Origin: Enoplolaimus lenunculus
Lineage: Eukaryota; Nematoda; Enoplea; Enoplida; Thoracostomopsidae
DNA: 64,000 bases
Reading direction: 5' to 3'
Assembly: GCA_030248215.1 (NCBI GenBank)
Contig: JASANG010002960.1
Location: 1-64,000, forward strand
The notes under the pieces are model-generated. The model saw only the letters and a list, made by a program, of their open reading frames with translations, was not told the DNA's origin and ran no database searches. This document shows positions 54,606-64,000 of the stretch, piece after piece (the first letter of the stretch is position 1; the number at the start of each line of letters is the position of its first letter). The translations under genes were made by a program, and so were the position numbers.

Positions 54606-55209
54606 ACCGATGATCTGTTATATTTTCCCACTGGCAGGATCCATATAATAGGGGCCTGCCCACAAAGATCGATGGAGATTAGCGATCTCAAAAACTGGCA
54701 ACTGTAATCTTAGGCTTAGGCTTATGCTTAAGTTTGCGAACTCTTACCCTGTCTTCCTATATTTAAAATCAAAGGGGCTTAGGTCGACCTCAGCCGTTCG
54801 GCTTAAATAAAGGCCTGGGCAATAGTTGAGGGTATTGCTTAGAAAAGCCTTTCCGAAACTAAAGCTTAAGCGTGAGTCTCAGTCTATTAACCTGTGGAGA
54901 GAAATTAGACCTGGCTTAACATGGGTGATCGGAAGTGTTGAAATCACCCAAAGTTCAAAAAATGTCGTTGAAATCTCTATTTCGTGTGACAGTTCAACTT
55001 TAAAATATATTCGCAGGGGCGGACCCAAGGTTGTTTCATTGGGTTCCTTTTTGAACCCCCTTTGGTTCGTATAAATCGAATAATTTTGTTAAATATAAAC
55101 TGAAATATACTTCGAGTTCCACTGCAGCAGCCTAGCGTCAGTGCCGCTGTGCTGTGAATTGTCATTGAGACTGTTCACTTTAATATGCTCTTATATCTAA
55201 CATTCCTTC

Positions 55210-55463
55210 GCTGTAAATTCCAGTGAGTTGATTTTAACTTATAATCAGAGTCGAATCCACTCAGAAGTCTGATCTCTGAATTAGGTCTTTCAGAACGCAA
55301 AGTTATGAATTGATTAAACACATTCTGAGTTAATTAAACAACTCATCCCGAATTCAATCAGCTCTCAGAGCGAGTCGATGTTTCCAGTTATTAGCTCATA
55401 AATAACCTTAAATGACTAATTCGATCTCTGAGTTGATTAATCAACTCATCACAATTTACAGTG
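55210..55463. mobile_element. family M2 MITE
   Basis: CTGTAAATTCCAGTGAGTTG to CATCACAATTTACAGTG with GAGTTGATTAATCAACTC motifs. Confidence 0.8.
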
Positions 55464-55769
55464 TTGCTTTATTTATAAGCATGTTTTGTTGACTCGAACA
55501 GGTTTTACCTGCAAGTCCTCTGTCTGTAAATTTTTTACCGGATCCTACTCTGATTGGCAGCAAAGTTTAATTAATGATATTGTATGCAGTTAGCGGACTG
55601 GCATTATTTCATTTATTGTAATTCATGAAGATTTCATAGGATCTGCACATAACGAGTGGTCACTATTGAAATTCGAAACTTCAAAAAAAAATAAACAAAG
55701 CTTCTGCCAAAAAATTTTGCAGTAATTTTGATTGGGTAAAATATGACGTACGGATGAACAAGCGACCAG

Positions 55770-55900
55770 TTGTAGCCAGAGTGACACGTTACCCGGGGGT
55801 ACCTGTGGATCAACGGTCATCATGTAAACAATTTCAGTCGCGGGTATATTCACGGGTAAACATTTGTATCATTTGGCTAAAAAATTGACAGTTTTTACCT
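55770..55900. repeat. family G repeat
   Basis: CACGTTACCCGGGGGTACC and CGGGTATATTCACGGGTAAA words. Confidence 0.5.
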
Positions 55901-56004
55901 ACGCCAAGCATTGCTGATATTGTCTGTTTTACTTCTGGTCAGTTACGGCAAAGTACTACACCGGTACTTTATACTTAGATGGGTTTACAATTTTGTTGTT
56001 TGTA

Positions 56005-56258
56005 CATTGTAAATTCTAATGAGTTGATTAATCAATTCAGCAAGCAAGTTGGTTATTTGTGAATTAATATCAGTAAACATTAACTCACTCTGAGTTGAGT
56101 TGATTCTCACTTTCAATTGAGTTGACTCTGGGTGAGCTGGTTAATTAACTCAGAATGAATTGAATCAACACTCAAAATTCTGAGTTCTGATAGTCCTAAG
56201 TCATACTGAGTAATTCAACTCATTCTGAGTTAAAATCAACTCACTGAAATTTACAGTG
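56005..56258. mobile_element. family M2 MITE, TA on both sides
   Basis: CATTGTAAATTCTAATGAG to CACTGAAATTTACAGTG with TA at 56003-56004 and 56259-56260; a clean full copy. G-type words follow at 56340-56490. Confidence 0.85.
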
Positions 56259-56758
56259 TAGTAAAATTTTACGTGTGAAATTCATAGGTGGTACATAACG
56301 CAAAACTTCACTAAAGTGCAAATCACCAGCGATCTTTAAGATACTGGTTTAACTTCAGGCACGTGTTTAAAGGTGGGTCGCTGGTAGATTTTTTAGTACA
56401 GGTATACCCGCAGGTGCGAAATTCTTAGTTGCGTGGATGCAGCGCAGATCGGGCCAAAACCTTTACCCACATTCCACTCTGGCTGTAACCATTGAGCTCT
56501 CATGCCGTCCATAAAAACTGTACTTCAATGGCTGTATATTCTATAACCTTGAGATACTACACAGATTTAAAATCGTTATTACCTTTTTCCGAATGAATAC
56601 ATTTTATCCCAATTGACATCTAATTTCAAGCTGGAATTTGGTTGCGAGTTTTCGCAGATCGAAAGCGATTCGAGTACCGTTCAAATTGACACTTGGCATC
56701 GCGTGAACTTTTTCTTTTTGCTGAGATATTCAATTTCGAAAATATTCGTTGAAATTCG

Positions 56759-57031
56759 TTGACTCTTCCACTCATAGAGTATATACTGTGAACAACGAAA
56801 TACAAATAATACACGAGCAATACATTACCTTGTGAGCAGTGTTTAACAATTCTAACATATCGCCAATCGCAGAATCTCCACAAGACGTGTGAGGACTCTC
56901 TCGCGTTCAACCGTCAAACTGCTATAACCTAATGGTCATTGTAAACGCCTGCCGCCCGTACAGACTGGAGATCGAATCTTACCTTGAAATTACATCTCAT
57001 ATGAAATTGAAAATATTCATGTGAGAAAGGG
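56759..57031 (+). mobile_element. family N element with tRNA-like core
   Basis: TTGACTCTTCCACTCATAGAG to CATGTGAGAAAGGG followed by TTAA (57032-57035). The core on the + strand has CTATAACCTAATGGTCATTG and GAGATCGAATCTTACC, like boxes A and B. It ends about 90 bp before the SDR start codon. Confidence 0.7.
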
Positions 57032-57084
57032 TTAAAACGGTGCTCACTGGGTATTTTAATTTTGGTTTAGGCTTTACAGGAAAG

Positions 57085-57098
57085 TTATATAATTTAAA
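57085..57098 (+). promoter_or_regulatory. possible TATA-like element of the SDR gene
   Basis: AGTTATATAATTTAAAG lies about 35 bp upstream of the ATG at 57125. The position would leave a very short leader, so this is weak. Confidence 0.2.
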
Positions 57099-57124
57099 GA
57101 CGTTTCAGATTAAATAATTTGACA

Positions 57125-60100
57125 ATGATTGGCAAATTGTTTATTTTGTGTTCGTCTCTGCTCGTTGCTGGTGTTCTTTGTATTTATTCGTTCGCATTAA
57201 ATGTGTTACGGTTGATATTTTGTAACGTAAAGGTAAATGTTGACTCTCGCTGTGGATACGTGTTGATTACAGGCTGTGATTCTGGATTCGGTCAACAACT
57301 TGCGTTGCGTTTAATGCGCTCTGGAGTCCCTGTATTTGCAGGATGCTTAACTCAGTCAGGAATTGATTTTCTTGTAAACGCCCAAAATGAACGCTGTTCG
57401 CCTGAAGCGAAGCGGAAATGCGTTCCGGTGCTAATTGATATTACAAGTGACAAAAGTGTCGGAGAATGTCAACAATTTGTAGTCCAGCATTTGTCCGAAA
57501 ATCAAGGTTTGTCAGTTTTACTCAGATTATCTTTTTCGAATGGGTTTACTTCACTGTAAATTTCAGTGAGTTGATTTTAACTCAGAATGAGTTGAATCAC
57601 TCAATCTGAGTTAGGACTTTCAGAACTCAGAATTTTGAGTTGATTCAATTCATTCTGAGTCATTTAAACAACTCTCCCAGGTTCAACTCAACTCAGGTAG
57701 AGAATCAACTCAACTCAGAGTGAGTTAATGTTTACTGATATTAAATCAGAAATAACCAACTCGCACGCTGAATTGGTTAATCAACTCATTGTCAGTGTTG
57801 CAAACCAAGATGACAAACAATAGATCAAGTCAATGTCGGTCTCGTGTGATAGATTCGTCGGCACATTAAGTTTGCTTAACAAATTGTGGGTTGTTTAGAA
57901 TTTATTACGAAAATTTGAAGGTTGTTTAGAATATTTTACGAAAATTTGAAAATGTAGGCTTAAACGATACTTATATCGCTCTTAAGCATTCTTTAGCGTG
58001 GTTTAACCGACCAGTTGTTAATAATTTATTTCACTTTAAAAAAGTACACAAAACAGCCTTCAAAATCGTTGTGAAATTTCAAGTTTCTATCGCAATCGAA
58101 GGTAAAATTTTGAATTGAGTCACGGTTCAAATGAACAATGATTGCAATCTATGGAACTCTTCAGTGGCGTGTAAGCAATGCGACGGATTTTCTGAAGCTT
58201 GATGTACGAGAACCATCAACTTCAATAAATGTTGCATTTTTCCAAAGGGAGACAGTACTAGTGGTGGGCTGTAACTAAGTCAGTTTTATCTTTAGACTAA
58301 GTTTTTTGCTTAGGCTTAGGCTTATAGGCTTAGGAATAGGCTCATCCATACGCTTAGGCTTAGGCTTAGGAATATGCTTAGAAATATGCTTATACAACTG
58401 TTCCGGCCCTGTTCTATACATAGGCCGCACTAGTAATACGCGATAGCGTTAGCGGACTAAAAGAAAACCCGAATTTCAGTATTAAGACAAAAGTTTACTG
58501 TGAAAATTGCGTATTTAAATATTTTCTCAGGGGTCCATGGAGTCATAGCAGCTTCGTATTTGGAGAGTATGGGGGGGAACTAAACACGATATTAAGACAC
58601 ATGTGGACTTCGCTCATGTTGCGTCCTTGGGTTCACATCCTCAAATGAGTGTCACTGTTTACCAGCGAGTAATAGGATTTGCAAACTGACGAACTCGTGT
58701 ATCATTGCGGATGTCAAAATTGACTGCAGACTCTGCAACAAATAAATGCGAAAAATGTTCAAGTTTTCACCTCATCAGGTTTACTGGTTCGAAAACGTAC
58801 AAAACCGATTACTAACTGGTGATAATGTTCTGTACACATTTGAGAATATAGGCGTTTACGTTTGGACCCCGATTATACAACTTTTCAGGATTCCTGTGGG
58901 CAGTTGTATGCAACGCTGGTGTCAACGGTAAACCATTTCCAGACTTGTGGAATACAGTTGAGGATTTCACTTCAACGATGGATGTTAATTTTTTCGGACA
59001 TATTCGAACTGTCCACGCCTTTAGGTTAGAATTACCTCAAGTTAATTTACAGTTCAGTTTGACCAGTTTTAAACGAGCATTATAATATCATATTGGCTCT
59101 TTTAAAACGAATATTTGCGCATGTTAGCTAAAATGCGTATCCACTAAGTCTTGCCACAAACTAAGCCTAAGCCTGAGTGTTAGGCCCATATTCTCAAATG
59201 CATATAGCACCTATTACCAGTTAGTAATCGGTTTTCAAACTAAAGAACTGGTGCAATCCCAGATCTCAAAATTTGTACAGTCGCAGAGAAATTCGAAATC
59301 AATAAAATGTGCTAAATTTCAAACCTCACTATTCCTTGCTTCGAAAGTTACAAGGCCTATCAGCAACTGGTAATAGGTGCTACACACATTTGAGAATACG
59401 AGCTTTAGCTATAAAGATAAGCATAATTATTACCAAAAATTGGTTTGAAACTTTAATTTGAAACTTCAACCAGTGAATGTAACTTTTTGGAATACTAGTT
59501 CGAGTGGTTATTCTCAACTGCGTCCAGAGATTATTCGAACATTCTTATACCAGCAGTAAACTGGTAATAAATGCTCCAAGCGTTCCCGTGTAAATATTCC
59601 TTGGTCTTCCTGTGTTCTAGTGGCGCAGCTCCTATGCTTGTCGTGGACCTTGGTTTAGATATGCGTAGCAAGTCAGGCATGCAAAAGTGCCTGCCACTGG
59701 CAATTACGTTAATCCATAAATCAACTGCTCTTGTACGTGCCCCCTACAAGCTAAGACCTAAGGTCAGCTTTATGCTTAAGCGGCAGAAGAGGTTTACAGA
59801 AACCTAAGTTTAAACCTAAACTTAACCCGAGCTAAAGTCTTTAGCTGAAATGTCGAGGGAAAGCGTCCAACAGGCAACACACACTGCAAAAAATGGTAAG
59901 TCAAGTTGACTCTCCGAAATAGGCTCTACGAGACTACACGAGCTGACTCAAGTTCGACTCCGCCAGAATCAAACGTGCGACTCAGTGAGCAGAATGTGAT
60001 TCTGGCGGCGTCGAATTTCACTCAGTTTGTGTAGTCAGGAATTGCCTATTTCGGAGAGACTCAATTTGACTCACCATTTTTTACACTGCATAATATTTTA

Positions 60101-62507
60101 TATTTCAGGCATTTACTTAAACCAGAGATTGGAGGTCGTATTGTGATTATGTGCAGTATGATGGCTCATGCAAAAGCACCTTCTGCAGCTACGTATTGCG
60201 CTTCAAAACACGCAATGTTTGCATACGCAGAATCGCTGCGGTAATAATTTTTAGTCAACAAATATGCGCTGTATCGAACTTAGGTTTGCGCTATACTTTA
60301 CTGTGCCGGACGTCGTCACGTGCCGCCGCCCGCTGCAGCGCCGGGTTAAGGGGGGCCCCGGGTGGCCGACCCCTCGCTCCCCCTTAATCCGGCCCTGCAA
60401 CAACGTTCGATTGAGTGAACGTAAACAAAACTTTGCAATTTTAGCATTAAGTTTGTTGTTTTTTATGCGATATACAAAATGTATAAGTAAATAAATTGAA
60501 CAATTTTTACGTATTTGAAATTTTGGCCGTTTTATTCTCAAATGTTGGCTGCATCTATTAGCAGTTGGTGATGATAGGTCTTGTTAACTTGAAACCAGCC
60601 AATAGACATTTTTTAAATTTGGTCCATTATTGTTGTGTTGGGACACTACTTGTAAGCTGAAATGGGCTTGACTTCCGTATCTGTGACAATTTGGCATAAA
60701 ATCTATGATTTAACTGGTGATAGGTGCTACACACATTTGAGAATACCGGTCCCTAGCCGCTAACCGGCTACATCTGCTATGATTTTGGACGCTAAGGTTG
60801 GATAAGGAAAGAATTAGGGGTGGAAAAGTATTATAAGCATATTCGCAAGCCTAATCCTAAGCCTAAGCCTAAGCATAAACATAAGAATTAGCATATTCTT
60901 AAGCCTAAACCTAAGCCTAAGCCTACGCCACGCTAAAAATGTGCAAAAAAACGTTCCGCTCCTGATCTTTACATGGACACTGACTGCAAACAAATTGTGC
61001 CCACATTTTTAAATAATTTTGTTGTTGAATAAGAACGCTCTTAGCGCATGGGGTGAGCTTGTTGCACCACCCTTTATGTTCAAACAAACACAACCAACGT
61101 CAAATACGTGTTCACTGATCTAGTAATGCAGTACTGAGGAATTTGAACTGACGGATAGCGGGGGCAGAAAATACGCCTACAATACGGGCTTTTAAAAATT
61201 ATCGACAAAACATTAATGATGGCGCAAACTTGCAGTAGCTATGTAATTTTATCAATCGCCTATTGTACAAAATTATCCTTTTACACAAATATTGTATACC
61301 AATCACTTGCCGTAAACATTTAAAAAATCCTCAGAGCACAGCGGATCCTCAGAGCACAGCGGATCCTCAGAGCACAGCGGATCCTCAGAGCACAGCGGAT
61401 CCTCAGAGCACAGCGGATCCTCAGAGCACAGCGGATCCTCAGAGCACAGCGGATCCTCAGAGCACAGCGGATCCTCAGAGCACAGCGGATCCTCAGAGCA
61501 CAGCGGATCCTCAGAGCACAGCGGATCCTCAGAGCACAGCGGATCCTCAGAGCACAGCGGATCCTCAGAGCACAGCGGATCCTCAGAGCACAGCGGATCC
61601 TCAGAGCACAGCGGATTGTTTGCGATAGCAATTGATGGGAGAACCCGCTGAAATTAATGACGATTAGACCATATCAATTGCCTATCGGCACAATAGGTGA
61701 CTCGGCACGAAACTACCCCGGACAGTAATGTGTACAAAATGGGCTGTACTCCGCCCTTTCACTGGTACGGCTATTCTCTCCGTACAAAGCTATTTGACGA
61801 AATATATCGTTTTTAAGCCATAGTTTTTGTTTTCAAAGCCTGTGCCAATGTAAAGAATACGAGCGAAACAGTATTAGAGGCATAATCCTAAACCTAAACC
61901 AAAGCGTGTGTAAGAATGAGCATATTCCTAAGCCTAAGCCTAAGAAGCCAAGCGAAAAACTTAGTCTAAAACTTAAGCTTAGTCTATTGCAGTCTCACAG
62001 AAAAACGTTCCACCCCTGATCTTTACATGGGGCACAGTCTGATACGGTGTCCGCTAGTAATTGTTGAATTATGAAATTAATTGTATTTTTCGTCGTTTTA
62101 GATTAGAGCTCAACTCGCACGATGGAGCAATTAAAGTTGCCACGCTGTGTCCTGGTTTCTTTCGTACTCCACTTACTAGCATTAAAGGTATTGAAGCTGA
62201 TTACCTTCAGCGATATCCGTATCTTCCGGAACGAGTCAAACAACGTTATTCGCCTAATTCTGGTTCAAAATTACTCCCAAGAGCGTACAGTCATGAAGAC
62301 GATTGGCCTGAATTACCTGAGGTTAGAAACGGTGAACCTAACGGATTTCATGACGTATGTGATGACAAAACGACCGCCGTAAATGGGATTTGGCCAACTG
62401 TTTCAAAAAGCAGTCAACGCTTACCTGAACCAATAGTTCAACGTAAGTTGAGCTTATGTTCTATTGGTTTGAGTACGTTTTTATTAAGAAATAGCTCAAC
62501 TAAATAA
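57125..62507 (+). CDS. SDR9C-type short-chain dehydrogenase (retinol/hydroxysteroid dehydrogenase-like)
   Basis: Exons 57125-57506, 58889-59024, 60109-60240 and 62102-62507; phases join cleanly (1, 2, 2) at GT-AG sites. Reading to the stop gives 351 aa. Residues 5-33 form an N-terminal membrane anchor. The cofactor loop ITGCDSGFG (residues 48-56) is the hallmark of the RDH/HSD17B6/HSD11B2/BDH1 group. CNAG (135-138), catalytic Ser189, Tyr202 and Lys206 in YCASK, and CPGFFRT (233-239) are all present, so an NAD(P)-dependent oxidoreductase acting on a retinoid, steroid or similar alcohol at the endoplasmic reticulum membrane is likely; the substrate is not known. In nematodes relatives include the DHS proteins. 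The last about 80 residues look unlike the family, and a strong donor GTAAGT lies at 62443, so the true 3' exon(s) may lie downstream or outside the window. I chose the ATG at 57125; no in-frame ATG precedes it. Introns hold M2, T, P, M1, hAT elements and an 18-bp minisatellite. Confidence 0.85.
57552..57797. mobile_element. family M2 MITE
   Basis: CACTGTAAATTTCAGTGAG to CAACTCATTGTCAGTG; starts 45 bp after exon 1 of the SDR gene. Confidence 0.8.
58270..58430. mobile_element. family T MITE, diverged
   Basis: TTAGGC arrays, GGAATATGCTTAG motifs and a CTGTTCTATACATAGGCC right end; the left end is eroded. Confidence 0.65.
58630..58850. mobile_element. family P MITE
   Basis: CCTCAAATGAGTGTCACTGTT to GTTCTGTACACATTTGAGAATA; intron 1 of the SDR gene, ending about 40 bp before exon 2. 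Confidence 0.65.
59186..59402. mobile_element. family P MITE, best copy
   Basis: CATATTCTCAAATGCATATAGC to GCTACACACATTTGAGAATA with AGTTAGTAATCGG and CAACTGGTAATAGG subterminal blocks; used to define the family. Confidence 0.8.
59882..60088. mobile_element. family M1 MITE
   Basis: CACTGCAAAAAATGGTAAGTC to ACCATTTTTTACACTG; ends 20 bp before exon 3 of the SDR gene, so its right side is next to the acceptor. Confidence 0.85.
60336..60397. mobile_element. 62-bp hAT-end palindrome
   Basis: CAGCGCCGGGTTAAGGGGGG to CCCCCTTAATCCGGCCCTG, the same terminal motif as the 30247-31811 hAT element, reduced to both ends. No clear 8-bp duplication. Confidence 0.65.
60530..60981. mobile_element. family P MITE then family T MITE
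   Basis: P at 60530-60752 (TATTCTCAAATGTTGGCTGC to TGCTACACACATTTGAGAATA). T at 60806-60981 (GAATTAGGGGTGGAAAAGT to GATCTTTACATGGAC) with CCTAAG arrays. Confidence 0.7.
61328..61616. repeat. 18-bp minisatellite, 16 perfect units
   Basis: TCCTCAGAGCACAGCGGA repeated about 16 times without a visible change. It is open in both directions (PQSTAD and RCALRI repeats) because 18 is a multiple of three. It lies in intron 3 of the SDR gene with no splice support, so it is not called coding. Confidence 0.95.
61851..62034. mobile_element. family T MITE
   Basis: GCCAATGTAAAGAATACGAG to CTTTACATGGGGC; ends about 65 bp before exon 4 of the SDR gene. Confidence 0.75.
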
Positions 62508-62517
62508 CACATCTTTC

Positions 62518-62822
62518 GGCCAACGTAAAGAATACGGGCGGAACAGTATTTTATAAGCATATTCCTAGGCCTAAGCCTAAGCCCAAGCATAAGAATGAGC
62601 ATATTCCTAAGCCTAAGCGTAAAAATGAGCATATTCCTAAGCCTAAGCCTAAGCCTAAGCCTAAGCCTAAGTATAAGAATGAGCATATTCCTAAGCCTAA
62701 GCGTCAAAATGAGCATATTCCTAAGCCTAAGCCTAAGCCAAGCAAAAGAATAGTCTAAAGCTTAAGATTACTCTATTGCAGTCTAACAGAAAAACGTTCC
62801 GCTCCTGATCTTTACATGGGCC
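62518..62822. mobile_element. family T MITE, long copy with several arrays
   Basis: GGCCAACGTAAAGAATACGG to CTTTACATGGGCC; flanks catctttc and tatctttc differ by one base. It has five CCTAAG arrays separated by repeated AATGAGCATATTCCTAAG blocks, suggesting internal amplification. It begins 11 bp after the SDR stop codon. Confidence 0.85.
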
Positions 62823-64000
62823 TATCTTTCACAATAACTAGCGCATACAATATCACATTTTTTCACATGCTGGTTGAATACAGGTCCGAAAAATTTATAC
62901 AACCTTTAGATTGTATTTTAAGCATGTGAAAATTGCAATTTTGTGTAAGCAAATTATTGCAAAGTTGCATAATACTAGTAAAGCAATGCTTAATAGGTAC
63001 TGTTTGCAATAACAGCATACAGGTTTATACCAGGTGTAATATTATTTCAGCAACTCTTTAGCTTAGCTTGCAGCTGCTAATAACATTGAATATTTGCAGA
63101 ATATTTAAACAAAAATTGCTCAATTGATACGTCATATAAATACTAATAAACCGAAAATTGAAGTATAAAAGTTTCAGAGATGTTTTATTTTAGTGCCAAT
63201 AAAATTGATTAGACAAATATTCACCACGTTTTCTAAATGTTTGCACATTAAAATAGATTATACAGCAAAAATTGTGAAATTTTGGACACTGTTCGTTAAG
63301 TTTGGTGCTAAATTGAATATTTGCTCAATTTTTATGCAAGATTGATAACATCAGGGTGTAACCGGATGACCGTTTCCCATTCCGGTAAAAATCGGCGTCC
63401 GTTTCCGTTATAGAAACACCGAAAGTTTTTTTAATTTTGATCTCAAAATTTAAAAAATAATTTAACAACTTGTATTTTTTACATTACAAATATGCTGCAA
63501 TTATACCAAGTTCATCCAAAATCTTAAAAATTTCGATGTATCCGGTGTCTTTCCTTTAAAAGATTAGAAAGCCCGGTGCATTTTCGCACGCCTTAATTGT
63601 TGGCAGAAAAATAAAAAATATTTGAAACTTTTAGACTTCAATATATGTTTTCCGTTATTTTTACTATCCGTTTACACACTGCCGGGTCCAGGAAAAGGGA
63701 TTGGAATACACCCTGGATTCAGTTGAGGATTCATAACTTTCTAAAAGAGGGGATCGCTCGAGAGATAAAATAGTGGAAAATAGCACGTGAGCAAAACGAG
63801 CGCAAAGCCGAATGACATTTTAGTACCGAATCTTAATACAAAATCAAGATTTTGATTCCAGTTGGGGGGCGTATGCTGGGTTGCGCCCCTTTGAATTTGC
63901 CAGTGCCTAGTCTATGTCTCTGCAACTCAACTAATAATCTATATATTAAAGCTGGAACGCTCCACATACGTATTTTGGGCAAGTTTCCTCAATATTTGTT
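62823..64000. other. AT-rich 3' flank with a family Z element
   Basis: 63350-63690 is a Z element (CAGGGTGTAACCGGATGACC; CCGTTTCCGTTATAG). Elsewhere there is no exon that would continue the SDR frame and no RNA gene. Confidence 0.5.

Noticed and set aside
58530-58590. Extra SDR exon after a CTCAG acceptor
   Set aside because: The frame does not fit exon 1, and the exon at 58889 carries the expected NAG region with matching phase.
61328-61616. CRISPR-like array
   Set aside because: Units are directly adjacent without spacers, and the sequence is from an animal genome; it is a minisatellite.
61263-61628. 121-codon repeat protein (PQSTAD)n and its antisense (RCALRI)n
   Set aside because: Perfect 18-bp satellite inside an intron with no splice sites; open on both strands by periodicity alone.

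Overview
The window is animal nuclear DNA. It holds split genes with introns of 0.5 to several kb, short U-rich splice acceptors (TTTTCAG, TTTTAG), and a very dense load of short terminal-inverted-repeat (TIR) elements, mostly under 400 bp. A nematode is my best guess, perhaps an early-branching species with a large genome. The reasons are the nematode-like acceptor, one gene that appears to combine a ShKT module with a DB-like cysteine module, and abundant (TTAGGC)n, which is the nematode telomere unit. Here, however, TTAGGC sits inside interspersed mobile elements, so it is not a telomere. Another invertebrate is not excluded.

Layout. 1-227: last exon of an unknown + strand gene, its stop codon inside the TTAA target of a transposable element. 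586-5051 (+): seven-bladed RCC1-repeat protein in five visible exons, one blade incomplete. 6422-10167 (-): unknown single-pass membrane protein in three phase-consistent exons. 14941-23833 (+): unknown secreted Cys-rich, His-rich protein in six phase-consistent exons. 26701-41279 (-): exons for a signal peptide plus ShKT domain, a short linker and a DB-like module; the main intron is filled by a fossil LTR-type retroelement (28.3-33.5 kb, itself split by an hAT element) and a second retroelement relic (37.6-39.3 kb). 41.8-57 kb: almost entirely repeats. 57125-62507 (+): an SDR9C-type short-chain dehydrogenase (retinol/hydroxysteroid dehydrogenase-like) in four visible exons.

Repeat families that recur and were defined by comparing copies within the window: (T) TTAGGC-bearing MITE with 8-bp target duplications; (M1, M2) two TA-flanked MITEs built from GAGTC/GACTC and GAGTT/AACTC motifs; (N) TTAA-flanked element with CCCTTTCTCAC ends and a tRNA-like core; (S2) tRNA-Ala-like SINE; (P) palindromic MITE with ends ATTCTCAAATGYGTATAGC; (F3) ends TTCACACGTGCAAG; (X) ends GACCCGAATAA; (E2) CCGGAGCCGG-rich palindromic element; (G) CCCGCGGGTA-rich; (K) GC-rich with ends AGGGTTGCGCTATACTT; (Y) ends CAAGAGTGGAT; (W) ends CCCGTAGCCA; (Z) CCGTTTCCGG-rich; and true hAT-type elements with CAG ends.

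The genes look functionally unrelated: no operon or shared pathway is evident. Exon calls outside the recognised families rest on open frames, consensus splice sites and matching intron phases read by eye, without transcripts or database searches.
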